A stretch of DNA of 64,000 nt, from the NCBI RefSeq assembly GCF_009725985.1, contig NZ_RCNR01000009.1, positions 62,001 through 126,000 on the forward strand. The letters run 5' to 3'. Positions within the stretch are counted from its first letter, which is position 1; the number at the start of each line of letters is the position of its first letter. The notes below the pieces were generated by a model that was not told the origin of the DNA, ran no database searches, and was given only the letters and a program-made list of their open reading frames with translations. The translations under genes were made by a program, and so were the position numbers. Shown in pieces: positions 47,012 to 55,814 of the stretch. The DNA is from Zobellia amurskyensis (GTDB taxonomy: Bacteria > Bacteroidota > Bacteroidia > Flavobacteriales > Flavobacteriaceae).

Positions 47012-48841
47012 ATGACTTGGGAAATAATTTTAATGTTTTGTGTATTACTGGTAACGGTGGTACTTTTTGTATTCGAAGTTTTCCCTGTTGACAAAATTGC
47101 TTTTTTGATTATCGTTTCACTCACCCTATTGGGGTTAGTGAAGCCAGAGGAGGCCATTAGTGGTTTTTCAAACAACGCCACTATTGCCGTTCTTGCTTTA
47201 ATGATATTGGCTATTGCGTTAGAAGAAAATGGCGTTATCAATTGGTTGGCCTCGGGTATGGGGCGGATCAAAGGATTGCCATTGTATGTAATGGCGCCCA
47301 TTTTCATGTTCGTTACGGCAGGAATTTCAGCATTTATAAGTACTACGGCCGTAGTTATCGTGTTTATAAAAATTGTAAATCAGCTTTCGGAGAAATACAA
47401 CATTTCTCAAAGCAAACTACTATTGCCTATTTCCTTTGCCGGTATATTAGGAGGTTCCTGCACATTAATGGGTACTTCAACCAATCTTATCGTTAATTCC
47501 GTAGCAACGGATCTGGGTGCGGAAAAATTAGGCTTCTTTGAATTTTCATTATTGGGGTTAGTCTTTTTGGGCATCTCAATTATTTATCTAACGGTTACCT
47601 TACGTTGGCTACCTTGGGGCAAAGGCAAGAATCTTGATGAAGATTACAATCTGAATAATTACGTAACCAACGTTCATATTAATTCCGACTCCCAATTGGT
47701 GGGAAAAACGGTCCAAGAGAGTTTCCTTTTTGAAAACCCGGATGTATCACTTTTAAAGCTCACGCGAAACAATAGAATTCATAATTCACCCGGTAAGTAT
47801 GTAACCTTTAAAGCTAATGACGAGCTTCTATTAATGTGCGACTTGGAAAACCTGACCCGCATTAACGAGTCCGAAAATTTGAGTCTAAACCAAGAAAATT
47901 ACTTTGCTCCAAGACAGGATTCAGAGAACAATAAAGCAAGCGATACAAAGGAGGAAAGTGACCTTGACACTCGCATTTTTGTAGAATTCCTTATGCTTCC
48001 CGGAGCACAATTTTTAGGAAAAACTTTAGGTAATCTCAGAAGCTTAATGATGCAGGACATTGTCCCCATCGCCATTAAAAAAAGAAAAACGCTTACTAAA
48101 TTAAACGATAGATTGGTACGCAGTAGTATGAACAAGCTTGTGCTTAAAGTGGGAGACCGTTTGCTCTTGGAAACCTCTAAAGAAAACCTTGAAACACTGA
48201 GTAAGATGGAGAATGTATTATTGCTTCAAGAATACGATAAAGTAAGCTCCAATTCTAGATACAAACGTTACTTCTCGCTGAGCGTTCTTTTGTTGGTCAT
48301 AGGTTTAGCCGCTTCGGGCTTATTATCCATTATGGTTAGTGCCCTTACCGGAGTTTGCATTCTGTTACTCACAAAAAACTTGGACCTTACCACGGTCTAT
48401 AAAAAAGTAAACTGGCAAATTTTCTTTTTACTAGCAGGTATGATCCCCTTGGGAATTGCTATGCACAATACTGGCGCCGATGTTTTTATTTCAGAAAAAC
48501 TACTGGGTTTTCTTTTTGACCAACCGGGATACGTTGTCATTGGCACCCTGTTTTTCACCACCATGATTTTGAGCGCGGTCATAAGCAATAATGCCACGGC
48601 AATTATTATGACGCCCATTGCTATTTCGGTAGCTCAAGGTATGCAGCTAGATTTCAAACCTTTTATTCTAGCCGTAATGTTCGCGGCCAATTTTAGCTTT
48701 TTCACTCCTGTAGGTTATCAAACCAACACTTTAATCTACAGTCTTGGCAACTATAAATTCAGTCACTTTTTAGGAATTGGAGGCCTATTGAGCCTCATTC
48801 TAGCCGTAGTAGCCACCTTTTTATTAACCAATATGTTATAA
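47012..48841 (+). CDS. SLC13/DASS-type anion permease with two RCK-C (TrkA-C) domains
   Basis: 609 residues from ATG 47012 (the open frame extends to TTG 46988). The two transport halves carry the conserved NNA segments: GFSNNATIAVLALMILAIAL with the SCTLMGTSTNLIVNSV hairpin motif, and AVISNNATAIIMTPIAISVA. Between them lie two TrkA-C domains at about residues 210-300 and 320-405 (NSDSQLVGKTVQESFLFENP, LMLPGAQFLGKTLGNLRSLM). Such proteins move sulfate, dicarboxylates or other anions with sodium. A sulfate-linked role would suit an organism with many sulfatases but cannot be assigned. Confidence 0.9.
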   Translation: MTWEIILMFCVLLVTVVLFVFEVFPVDKIAFLIIVSLTLLGLVKPEEAISGFSNNATIAVLALMILAIALEENGVINWLASGMGRIKGLPLYVMAPIFMFVTAGISAFISTTAVVIVFIKIVNQLSEKYNISQSKLLLPISFAGILGGSCTLMGTSTNLIVNSVATDLGAEKLGFFEFSLLGLVFLGISIIYLTVTLRWLPWGKGKNLDEDYNLNNYVTNVHINSDSQLVGKTVQESFLFENPDVSLLKLTRNNRIHNSPGKYVTFKANDELLLMCDLENLTRINESENLSLNQENYFAPRQDSENNKASDTKEESDLDTRIFVEFLMLPGAQFLGKTLGNLRSLMMQDIVPIAIKKRKTLTKLNDRLVRSSMNKLVLKVGDRLLLETSKENLETLSKMENVLLLQEYDKVSSNSRYKRYFSLSVLLLVIGLAASGLLSIMVSALTGVCILLLTKNLDLTTVYKKVNWQIFFLLAGMIPLGIAMHNTGADVFISEKLLGFLFDQPGYVVIGTLFFTTMILSAVISNNATAIIMTPIAISVAQGMQLDFKPFILAVMFAANFSFFTPVGYQTNTLIYSLGNYKFSHFLGIGGLLSLILAVVATFLLTNML

Positions 48842-48852
48842 CACTATCAATT

Positions 48853-49746
48853 ATGGAAAGTAAATTCTCAATAGAAGACGCATTAAGTAAATTATGGGAT
48901 AAGTTAGATGGATGGCTAGATGCCATTATATTAAAACTCCCAAATATTGTCATGGCCATTTTTGTCATGGTCTTATTTTATTTCATTGCCCGTGGTATTC
49001 GGAAATTACTACAGAAATTCCTTCTTAACCGTATTAGTCAGCAATCCATTCAAGATATCATTGCGCGTTTTGCATTTTTGACCGTCATCCTGATCGGATT
49101 TTTTGTTGCGTTAGGTGTTCTTGAGTTAGACAAAGTGCTTACTAGTATTCTTGCTGGCGCAGGTGTTGTTGGTCTGGCCATTGGTCTGGCTTTACAAGGT
49201 ACTTTGAGCAATACATTTGGCGGACTAATTCTTTCATTTATGCCCAAAATAAATATCAATGACTTTATTGAAAGTGATGGTATAAAAGGGTTTGTTTCAG
49301 AAATTAGCTTGCGTAATGTTGTGGTTCGCCAACCCGATAATAATTATGTGGTCATTCCCAACTCTAAGTTCATAGATGGCTCCTTTAAGAATTACTCGCT
49401 TAGCGAAAGAAGCCGTATCGTAGTTGATTGTGGTGTAGGTTATGAAAGTGATCTGCAACAGGTGGAAGACTTGGTTATAAAGATAATAGGAGAAAATTTC
49501 CCTCAGAACAATAATGAGGCGGTAGAGTTTTTCTTTACTGAATTTGGAGATAGCTCTATTAATTTCATGGTTCGTTTTTGGATTGACATGAAAGGTGCTA
49601 AACAAGAGCATGCCGCTAGACATGAAGCCGTGAAATTGATCAAGTCGCATTTTGACGCAAAAGACATCAACATTCCTTTCCCTATCCGCACATTGGATTT
49701 TGGCAAGAATACCCTAAACATGAATACAATTAAGGGGAAATCATAA
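48853..49746 (+). CDS. MscS-type mechanosensitive channel
   Basis: 297 residues. Three membrane helices, the last being the pore helix GAGVVGLAIGLALQGTLSNT followed by FGGLILSF, and the cytoplasmic beta domain with VVIPNSKFIDGSFKNYSLSE. It would release solutes on hypo-osmotic shock. Starts 11 bp after the permease gene and is followed 29 bp later by a second AI-2E-type protein, so the three likely form an operon. Confidence 0.93.
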   Translation: MESKFSIEDALSKLWDKLDGWLDAIILKLPNIVMAIFVMVLFYFIARGIRKLLQKFLLNRISQQSIQDIIARFAFLTVILIGFFVALGVLELDKVLTSILAGAGVVGLAIGLALQGTLSNTFGGLILSFMPKININDFIESDGIKGFVSEISLRNVVVRQPDNNYVVIPNSKFIDGSFKNYSLSERSRIVVDCGVGYESDLQQVEDLVIKIIGENFPQNNNEAVEFFFTEFGDSSINFMVRFWIDMKGAKQEHAARHEAVKLIKSHFDAKDINIPFPIRTLDFGKNTLNMNTIKGKS

Positions 49747-49775
49747 TCCTAGATTACCGACCTAAAACCAACCCT

Positions 49776-50876
49776 ATGAAATCGACCGAAATAGCCAATG
49801 GAATTCTAAAAGCGATTGCCGCGGTATGCGGCTTCCTTTTACTATTGTACATTATTTACGAACTGCAGTCCATAGTGGCGTACTTAATTATCTCCGCAAT
49901 AGTGGCGCTAATAGGTCGGCCCGTTGTAATACTTTTAAGGAAGACCTTAAGAGTACCCAACATATTGGCCGTTGCTTTGACCATGTTGGTCATTGCTGCC
50001 CTATTTGCGGGTATCATCATGCTAATTGTGCCTTTACTGACCGAGCAGGGAAAAAACCTATACTTGTTCGATTTTGGTATAATTCAAAATGAGTTTGATA
50101 AATTATATGTCATGCTTTCGGAATATTTTGGCACAACAAAAAAGGTTGTGGAAGATTTGGTAGAAGATGCCACATTGAACAAAACAGATGTGAACGGTCT
50201 TGGCAAAGATTTAGTTCCTTCGTTCATAAAATCTATTTTACAAGTGTTGGATAATATTGGGATTGGACTGTTCTCCGTATTATTTATTTCATTCTTCTTT
50301 TTAAAGGATAGTGGCATCATCCAACGATCCATTTTAACCTCTGTACCGGATGTCCATAGAATGAAAACCATGCGTTCCTTAGCTAAAATTAAAAACCTGT
50401 TGTCTCGTTACTTCGTTGGCTTGCTGTTTCAGCTATTCATCCTTTTTTCCTTCTATGCCATTACTTTAATTTTGGTGGGAGTAGAGAACGCAGTACTTAT
50501 AGCGTTTATGTGCGCCCTATTCAATATTATACCTTACCTAGGACCAATGATTGGTGCTGTAATTATGGTCATGTTTACTATCACAAGTAATCCTGGTGTT
50601 GATTTTAGCACTATAATTCTCCCCAAAGTGGGCTATGTAATGCTTGGTGTCACCATTGGTCAACTTATTGACAATTTTTTCTCGCAGCCCATTATATTCA
50701 GTAACAGCGTAAAATCTCATCCGCTGGAGATTTTCTTGGTCATACTTGGTGCCGGTCTGTTGTTCGGGATTGTTGGAATGATGCTGGCCGTACCGGGCTA
50801 TACCGTACTAAAGGTGATCTTAAAACAATTTGTCTCCAAAAACAAAATAGTTACAGCCCTAACGAGAGGGCTGTAA
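49776..50876 (+). CDS. AI-2E/PerM-family transporter
   Basis: 366 residues, about eight membrane helices. Family core segments are FLKDSGIIQRSILTSVPDVH, LFNIIPYLGPMIGAVIMVMF and SQPIIFSNSVKSHPLEIFLV. Transport ligand unknown. The gene's last codons form the left arm and loop of a strong hairpin. Confidence 0.9.
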   Translation: MKSTEIANGILKAIAAVCGFLLLLYIIYELQSIVAYLIISAIVALIGRPVVILLRKTLRVPNILAVALTMLVIAALFAGIIMLIVPLLTEQGKNLYLFDFGIIQNEFDKLYVMLSEYFGTTKKVVEDLVEDATLNKTDVNGLGKDLVPSFIKSILQVLDNIGIGLFSVLFISFFFLKDSGIIQRSILTSVPDVHRMKTMRSLAKIKNLLSRYFVGLLFQLFILFSFYAITLILVGVENAVLIAFMCALFNIIPYLGPMIGAVIMVMFTITSNPGVDFSTIILPKVGYVMLGVTIGQLIDNFFSQPIIFSNSVKSHPLEIFLVILGAGLLFGIVGMMLAVPGYTVLKVILKQFVSKNKIVTALTRGL

Positions 50877-50881
50877 CTATT
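50846..50881. terminator. Bidirectional hairpin terminator between convergent genes
   Basis: AATAGTTACAGCCCT, loop AACGAG, AGGGCTGTAACTATT is a perfect 15-bp inverted repeat that includes the end of the permease gene. On the minus strand it is followed by TTTGTTTTTGG, on the plus strand by CTTTTGG, so it can serve both this gene and the convergent small gene at 50921-51106. Confidence 0.75.
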
Positions 50882-50920
50882 CTTTTGGAAAATTTAAATG
50901 TGTTGTAAAGTGGTCTAACT

Positions 50921-51106
50921 TTAGAAAACAACACCAGATGCAACGAGCGCCACTACTAAAACAACCAAAAAGGCTATGATGATAAAAAACCCTTTTTTTG
51001 TAATACCGCTCTTTTGAAAGATATACTCTTGTTTAGGGTCATGGGATTCCTTGACAAACTCGGTCTCTTCGTTTTTTATTTTCTCGTCTTGTACAGTATT
51101 TTTCAT
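50921..51106 (-). CDS. Small single-pass membrane protein (61 residues)
   Basis: A charged N-terminal half (VQDEKIKNEETEFVKESHDP) is followed by one helix at the C-terminus (KGFFIIIAFLVVLVVALVAS). Tail-anchored topology is likely. No family recognised. Convergent with the AI-2E-type gene and divergent from topoisomerase IB. Confidence 0.6.
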   Translation of the reverse strand: MKNTVQDEKIKNEETEFVKESHDPKQEYIFQKSGITKKGFFIIIAFLVVLVVALVASGVVF

Positions 51107-51335
51107 AATTGTTTGTTTATCTGTTTAATCAAATGATTTCATAATAACAACTCGTAGCACCTTTGAAAACGGAGGTTTACAAGTCGCTTTATTTCAATAT
51201 ACATCCATTTTTCACTTATTCCAGTGAATTTTCCAAAGCGGTTAATCTAATTATCGATTGAGCTCAAACCAAACGCTTTATAGGGAATATCTTTAACCTC
51301 AGCAGTATTCCAAATCAATAAATCACTCTTAATAG

Positions 51336-52406
51336 ATGGCACAAAAGAACCTTTTAAGTCAGTTATTGAAAGCTCCAGAATTGGCGATTGAAAATCTCAA
51401 TTTGGTATATATTGATAATGGTAAAATGCCCATATCCCGACGCCGAAAAGGAAAGGGTTTTGTTTACACCTACAAACAGAAACCTATAAAGGACAAGAAT
51501 GAAATAGAACGCATTACAAGCTTGGTCTTACCACCCGCTTGGGAAGATGTGAAAATTACCCATTTACAAAACGGACACCTGCAAGCCGTAGGTAAAGACC
51601 TTAAAAACAGAAAACAATATAGGTACCATCCTACGTGGGTAAAAATTAGAAATCAGACCAAATTTTATAAAATGAGTCTCTTTGGCAAGAAGCTGCCTAC
51701 CATTAGAGAGCAAGTGGAAAAAGACCTGTCTCAAAAACAATGGACAAAAAGTAAGGTTGTGGCACTCATTGTAAAACTTATGGACGAGACCCATATACGA
51801 ATTGGAAATGAGCAATACGCCAAACGCAACAAATCTTACGGACTTTCTACCATGCGTAAAAAGCATGTTGAGATATTTAAGAACAACATAAAATTTGAAT
51901 TTGTTGGCAAGAAAGGTAAACAGCATTCGGTTACGGTACGTAATAAAAAACTGATTCGACTTATTAGTCGATGTGAGGATATACCAGGCTGGGAACTCTT
52001 TCAGTATTATGACGAAGACGGTGACAAACAATCTGTAGATAGTTCTATGGTAAACGAATACTTACATGATATAAGCGGTGAATTCTTTACGGCCAAGGAT
52101 TTTAGGACATGGGCGGCATCCGTAGTGTTTTTTGATACGCTTTTAGATTTAAGCCCCACCGAAACCCAAAAAGAAAATAAGAAAAACCTACTCATAGGTT
52201 TTGATGCTGCAGCTGCAGCTCTAGGCAATACACGCAATGTTTGTCGCAAATACTATGTTCACCCTGTATTGGTTTCCAAGTATGAAGATGGTTCCATAGA
52301 AAAATGGTTTGACAAGGCAGAGAAAGAGGACTCCAGATCTGAGCATTTTACAACTTCGGAAATGGTCATTCTTGAGCTTTTTGAACAATATACACCTAAG
52401 TTTTAA
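51336..52406 (+). CDS. DNA topoisomerase IB
   Basis: 356 residues, poxvirus-like bacterial type IB enzyme that relaxes DNA through a 3'-phosphotyrosine. Seen: N-terminal IDNGKMPISRRRKGKGFVYT, then VLPPAWEDVKI and GRKDLKNRKQYRYHPTW-like residues (actual GKDLKNRKQYRYHPTW), the conserved RIGNEQYAKRNKSYGLSTMR with catalytic Arg/Lys, and FRTWAASVVFF. The catalytic Tyr is probably in CRKYYVHPVLV. All main residues appear present. In bacteria these enzymes often sit among stress genes, as here. Confidence 0.92.
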   Translation: MAQKNLLSQLLKAPELAIENLNLVYIDNGKMPISRRRKGKGFVYTYKQKPIKDKNEIERITSLVLPPAWEDVKITHLQNGHLQAVGKDLKNRKQYRYHPTWVKIRNQTKFYKMSLFGKKLPTIREQVEKDLSQKQWTKSKVVALIVKLMDETHIRIGNEQYAKRNKSYGLSTMRKKHVEIFKNNIKFEFVGKKGKQHSVTVRNKKLIRLISRCEDIPGWELFQYYDEDGDKQSVDSSMVNEYLHDISGEFFTAKDFRTWAASVVFFDTLLDLSPTETQKENKKNLLIGFDAAAAALGNTRNVCRKYYVHPVLVSKYEDGSIEKWFDKAEKEDSRSEHFTTSEMVILELFEQYTPKF

Positions 52407-52604
52407 CATTGCTTTTTGTTTTCTTTCATATTGAAAAACAAATAGATACCATTTAAAATAGACTATTAGGGATTGCATCAATAATTCATTTTTTCAGATA
52501 AAGACAAACGCGTCTATCTCTCTAACTTTACAAACAGAAAGTAAGATGTCATGCGGCATGCATCCCATTTTTAAAAATTGCCGTTCATTAAAATTTGAAT
52601 TAAG

Positions 52605-53054
52605 ATGAGCACATATAGCGAAGAAATACAGACAAAATTAAACAACATATTAGAGAAGACTTATGATGCGGAGAAGGGTTTTAAAAAAGCTGCCGAACAC
52701 GCCCAGAGTACAGACCTAAAGACCTTCTTTAAACGTAAGGCAGACGAACGTTACGCTTTTGGACATGACCTAAAATCTGAAATTGTTCGTTACGGACAGG
52801 ATTTTGATAAAGGCGGAAGTGCTACAGGTGCCATGCACCGTGGTTGGATGGATGTAAAAGCATGGTTTAACGGAGACAATGACGAAGCTATGTTAGAAGA
52901 ATCCATTACTGGGGAAAAAGCTGCCATAGATGAGTACAAAGCAGTACTCAACGAAACTGCTCTACCTACTACTACCGCTACTCTACTTACTAAGCAAATG
53001 AATAAAATTAGTACCGATCTAAGTAACATCAAAAGATTGGAAGACGTACTATAG
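52605..53054 (+). CDS. DUF2383/PA2169-type four-helix-bundle protein
   Basis: 149 residues, ferritin-like helical bundle. Segments: LNNILEKTYDAEKGFKKAAE, DLKTFFKRKADERYAFGHDL, GGSATGAMHRGWMDVKAWFN and SITGEKAAIDEYKAVLNETA. The family is common in stationary-phase and low-nutrient stress gene sets; its molecular function is unknown. Single gene ended by a hairpin. Confidence 0.88.
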   Translation: MSTYSEEIQTKLNNILEKTYDAEKGFKKAAEHAQSTDLKTFFKRKADERYAFGHDLKSEIVRYGQDFDKGGSATGAMHRGWMDVKAWFNGDNDEAMLEESITGEKAAIDEYKAVLNETALPTTTATLLTKQMNKISTDLSNIKRLEDVL

Positions 53055-53073
53055 GAGTAGTAAAGACAAAAAT

Positions 53074-53104
53074 AAAAGGGGATGCAATTGTATCCCTTTT
53101 TTAC
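53074..53104 (+). terminator. Rho-independent terminator after the DUF2383 gene
   Basis: AAAAGGG(G) and (T)CCCTTTT arms with a loop containing CAATTG, followed by TTTTAC. Confidence 0.65.
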
Positions 53105-53131
53105 ATTTTACTAACTATTTATACAATATCT

Positions 53132-53875
53132 ATGTTCAACAAATTATCCATTCGGGCAGAAAGAGAGCAGATTGAAGAAATGTATAGCGCCCTTTTTAAA
53201 TTTCCCGACATATATAGACCACGACAAATCATAAACGGACTTGAAGAAAGTACCGTTCCTATTATAACTTCAACAAAACAAGAAGAAATCACCACTTCTA
53301 TTTGGGGTCTTCTTCCCAAGAAATTTGACGGGGATTGGGCCGTTTTTCAAAAACATGTGAATACATTAACAGTACCAACCGCTTCGTTAAATTCAAAACC
53401 ATGGTACGCCCATACCAACGAAACAGAAAGATGTCTACTTATCGTAACCGGCTTCTTTACCACTTTTGTTTCAGAGGGGGAACTCCTATTTTTTCATATG
53501 ACCAAAGAATCAGGAGAACCTTTTGCCGTTGCCGCTATTTGCAATGAGCTAGAAGATGGTTTTATGACTAGCGCGCTTATTACGGAACCGGCCAACAGAA
53601 CATTTACACAAGTTCACAACGCTAGTGACCAAATGCCCATTTTGATACCTAGTCATCAGCAAAAGGCTTATTTAGACTATGATATCTCCACAAATGAAAT
53701 AGACACCGAAGCTGCTATACACACCTTGAATGCCGAGGCCGTTTCAGAAGACTTCTTCTATGATAACAACTCAGATGTTCATGATGAACTATCGGTTTTA
53801 GGTGATGAGGATTTTCTACCTACCACCTTACATGATTTACTGTATCATAACAGTATAGACATTAGTAAATCATAA
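53132..53875 (+). CDS. SRAP (YedK/HMCES)-family protein without the catalytic cysteine
   Basis: 247 residues. The order of segments matches SRAP proteins, which crosslink to abasic sites in single-stranded DNA: ITTSIWGLLPKKFDG (WG-x-x-P block), ERCLLIVTGFFTTFVSEGEL (R-C-x-x-x-x-x-G-F/W-F-E block), PFAVAAICNELEDGF, and FTQVHNASDQMPILIPSHQQ (H-N-R-M-P block). However, residue 2 is Phe (MFNKLSI) where active SRAP has Cys2; the Glu of the G-W/F-F-E block is Thr (GFFTT); and the Asn of the N-A-R-x-E block is replaced in LTVPTASLNSKP. The His is kept. It is probably a non-catalytic DNA-binding relative or a changed enzyme. The 55-residue acidic tail (VHDELSVLGDEDFLP) is extra. Confidence 0.75.
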   Translation: MFNKLSIRAEREQIEEMYSALFKFPDIYRPRQIINGLEESTVPIITSTKQEEITTSIWGLLPKKFDGDWAVFQKHVNTLTVPTASLNSKPWYAHTNETERCLLIVTGFFTTFVSEGELLFFHMTKESGEPFAVAAICNELEDGFMTSALITEPANRTFTQVHNASDQMPILIPSHQQKAYLDYDISTNEIDTEAAIHTLNAEAVSEDFFYDNNSDVHDELSVLGDEDFLPTTLHDLLYHNSIDISKS

Positions 53876-54038
53876 CACCACGAGGTGTATTCCGCCATTA
53901 TTACTGCTACTATTAATATTGTTTAAAGGCAAAATCAAAATGTTTTGTGTTAATCGAAACGCAACACATTTTTCATCTTTGTAGTGTAGAAGTCGGATAA
54001 GTACGACACTAGAAATTACTAATCTAAAACCACATATT

Positions 54039-54200
54039 ATGTTACGCTGGACAGTCACTTTTGTTATATTGGCAATTATTGCCGCAGTATTTGGATTTGG
54101 TGGAATAGCAGCTGGAGCTGCAAGTATCGCCAAAGTACTATTCTTTATTTTTCTTATTCTTTTCGTAATATCATTATTCACCGGAAAGAAAAGTATATAA
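54039..54200 (+). CDS. DUF1328/YtjA-like small membrane protein
   Basis: 53 residues, [20 protein letters not shown], then [20 protein letters not shown] and a short tail ending TGKKSI. This is the full pattern of the two-helix DUF1328 family, common in envelope-stress and stationary-phase gene sets. ATCTTTG close upstream (53977-53983) may be part of its promoter. It starts an apparent pair with the acidic lipoprotein 29 bp downstream. Confidence 0.88.
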   Translation: MLRWTVTFVILAIIAAVFGFGGIAAGAASIAKVLFFIFLILFVISLFTGKKSI

Positions 54201-54229
54201 CACGTATTAATCTATAAAACCTAAACAAT

Positions 54230-54421
54230 ATGAAACGTACACTATATTTAATGCTATTTGTCTTAATGACTGCATCTTTTACTACACTAACAAGCTGTAG
54301 AGACCAAAATAAAGATACAGGAGACAAAATAGAAGACGCAATTGACGACACGGGAGACGCCATAGAAGAAGGCGCTGAAGATGTAGAAGATGGAATTGAA
54401 GATGCCGTAGACGACAATTAA
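54230..54421 (+). CDS. Small acidic lipoprotein (63 residues)
   Basis: A signal peptide with lipobox ends at Cys24 (ASFTTLTSCRDQ). The mature part is almost wholly Asp, Glu, Ile, Ala and Gly in an imperfect seven-to-eight-residue rhythm (KIEDAIDDTGDAIEEGAEDV), which predicts an amphipathic, highly negative helix. No family with known function is recognised; small lipoproteins of this type recur in Flavobacteriia. Followed by a good terminator. Confidence 0.75.
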   Translation: MKRTLYLMLFVLMTASFTTLTSCRDQNKDTGDKIEDAIDDTGDAIEEGAEDVEDGIEDAVDDN

Positions 54422-54443
54422 GATAATAGTTTGGTTGGTTGTT

Positions 54444-54480
54444 AAAGTGGGAGTTTCCTTTTGGAAACTTCCGCTTTTTT
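54444..54480 (+). terminator. Rho-independent terminator
   Basis: AAAGTGGGAGTTTCC, loop TTTT, GGAAACTTCCGCTTTTTT: 14-bp stem with two wobble pairs and a T tract. Confidence 0.8.
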
Positions 54481-54531
54481 ATGTCATAAGTTAAATATTG
54501 AACAACGTCTTTTTAATACGCCCCACTGCTA

Positions 54532-55074
54532 TTATTCGTCCTTTTCATCATTATCTTCTTCCTCGTAGATCAATGGATGATCCGTAACGCCCAATCCTAC
54601 TATTTTAATAATACTTACAACCGTATTATATAACATTAGCACCACTACAATTAGTGCAGAACTTAAAATGCTGGACACCGCTAGCGAGGCATAATACAAT
54701 ATATTGTACCAGTTCTCCGGTACATTATCCGATTCGGTTATTGGTAAATTAAAAAGTAAAAAGGTAATCACAGAGGCTATAAAAACAAAGGTATCTAGTT
54801 TAGCAATCTGTAGCACATGTCTATAATGCTCTTCTTTTAATTTTGATTTTGCATTAGAAGTTAAACTCAGTAAAGTTAAAAGCAGTGCAAGAATCGTAGC
54901 AGACGCCAATGCAATGGTATTACAAAGTGTATTTAAACCTCCAACGGAATTTTTAATCAACTCTTTGGCCTCATAACCGCTAAGTCTACCCAACAAAATA
55001 GTACCCATTATTATTACGAGCACAGAAAGGATACCGCCAATCATGGCTCTTTTAGTATATTTATTCAATTTCAT
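54532..55074 (-). CDS. Four-helix membrane protein, function unknown
   Basis: 180 residues with four clear membrane helices (GGILSVLVIIMGTILLG, ALASATILALLLTLLSLT, TFVFIASVITFLLFNLP, SSILSSALIVVVLMLYNTVV) and an acidic C-terminal tail (YEEEDNDEKDE). I do not recognise the family. Convergent with the acidic lipoprotein gene and divergent from the AraC/receiver/kinase operon. Confidence 0.75.
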   Translation of the reverse strand: MKLNKYTKRAMIGGILSVLVIIMGTILLGRLSGYEAKELIKNSVGGLNTLCNTIALASATILALLLTLLSLTSNAKSKLKEEHYRHVLQIAKLDTFVFIASVITFLLFNLPITESDNVPENWYNILYYASLAVSSILSSALIVVVLMLYNTVVSIIKIVGLGVTDHPLIYEEEDNDEKDE

Positions 55075-55241
55075 TTTTAAATATTTTATTTTTTTGATTC
55101 CACAAAACCCTCAAAACGAATAGAATTTAGATTAAATTTTGGTTTAGGGTTACTTTTTCCAAGGTATAAATAAGTATTCCGTTTTTTTTAAAAATAAAGT
55201 ACATATCTTTCATCTTAGGAAAATACACCCGTCAGTAGCAT

Positions 55242-55805
55242 ATGATACTCTTTGTAAAATACGATTTTAATAAGGCATGCGAGACGCTCTTAAAGGAGCA
55301 TCTTGATGCTTATGATGTTTCGTACACATTGGGTAGCCTGGGCGAAGTACGTATTAAAGGGAGTTTATCCGAGGAGCAAAGAAAATCGCTTGCCGGTTCT
55401 TTAAAGCGGTATGGAATTGAAATTTTGGACGACCAAAAAATCACCCTTGTAGAGCGTATTAAAAATGCCATAGACGACTTGTTGAAAAACAAAGAATTAA
55501 AGTCCGTTAAGGTCTCCTCCTATTTAGCTGACACATTAAATTATTCGTATCCCCATCTTTCTTCGGTTTTCTCAGAGAGCACCTATACCTCTATTGAAAA
55601 CTACATTATTCTGCGAAAAGTTGATTTTGCAAAGGAACTCATCTGTAATACAGACCTAACACTTACAGAAATTGCTTTCCAACTAAACTATAGTAGTGTT
55701 GCCCATCTTTCCGGGCAATTTAAAAAAACTACCGGCCTTACCCCAAGTAGTTTTCAAAGAATAATGAAAAAGAAAATGAACTATACTGTTAACCCCAACA
55801 CGTAA
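55242..55805 (+). CDS. AraC-family regulator with ferredoxin-like (HMA-like) N-terminal domain
   Basis: 187 residues. The first ~70 (ILFVKYDFNKACETLLKEHL, LGEVRIKGSLSEEQRKSLAG) look like a beta-alpha-beta-beta-alpha-beta metal-binding-type fold without the C-x-x-C motif. The AraC DNA-binding part covers about 85-180 (VSSYLADTLNYSYPHLSSVF, LTEIAFQLNYSSVAHLSGQF). Ten bases separate it from the receiver gene. It is probably the transcriptional output of the adjacent two-component set, either directly or by sharing a signal. Confidence 0.87.
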   Translation: MILFVKYDFNKACETLLKEHLDAYDVSYTLGSLGEVRIKGSLSEEQRKSLAGSLKRYGIEILDDQKITLVERIKNAIDDLLKNKELKSVKVSSYLADTLNYSYPHLSSVFSESTYTSIENYIILRKVDFAKELICNTDLTLTEIAFQLNYSSVAHLSGQFKKTTGLTPSSFQRIMKKKMNYTVNPNT

Positions 55806-55814
55806 AATTTACTT

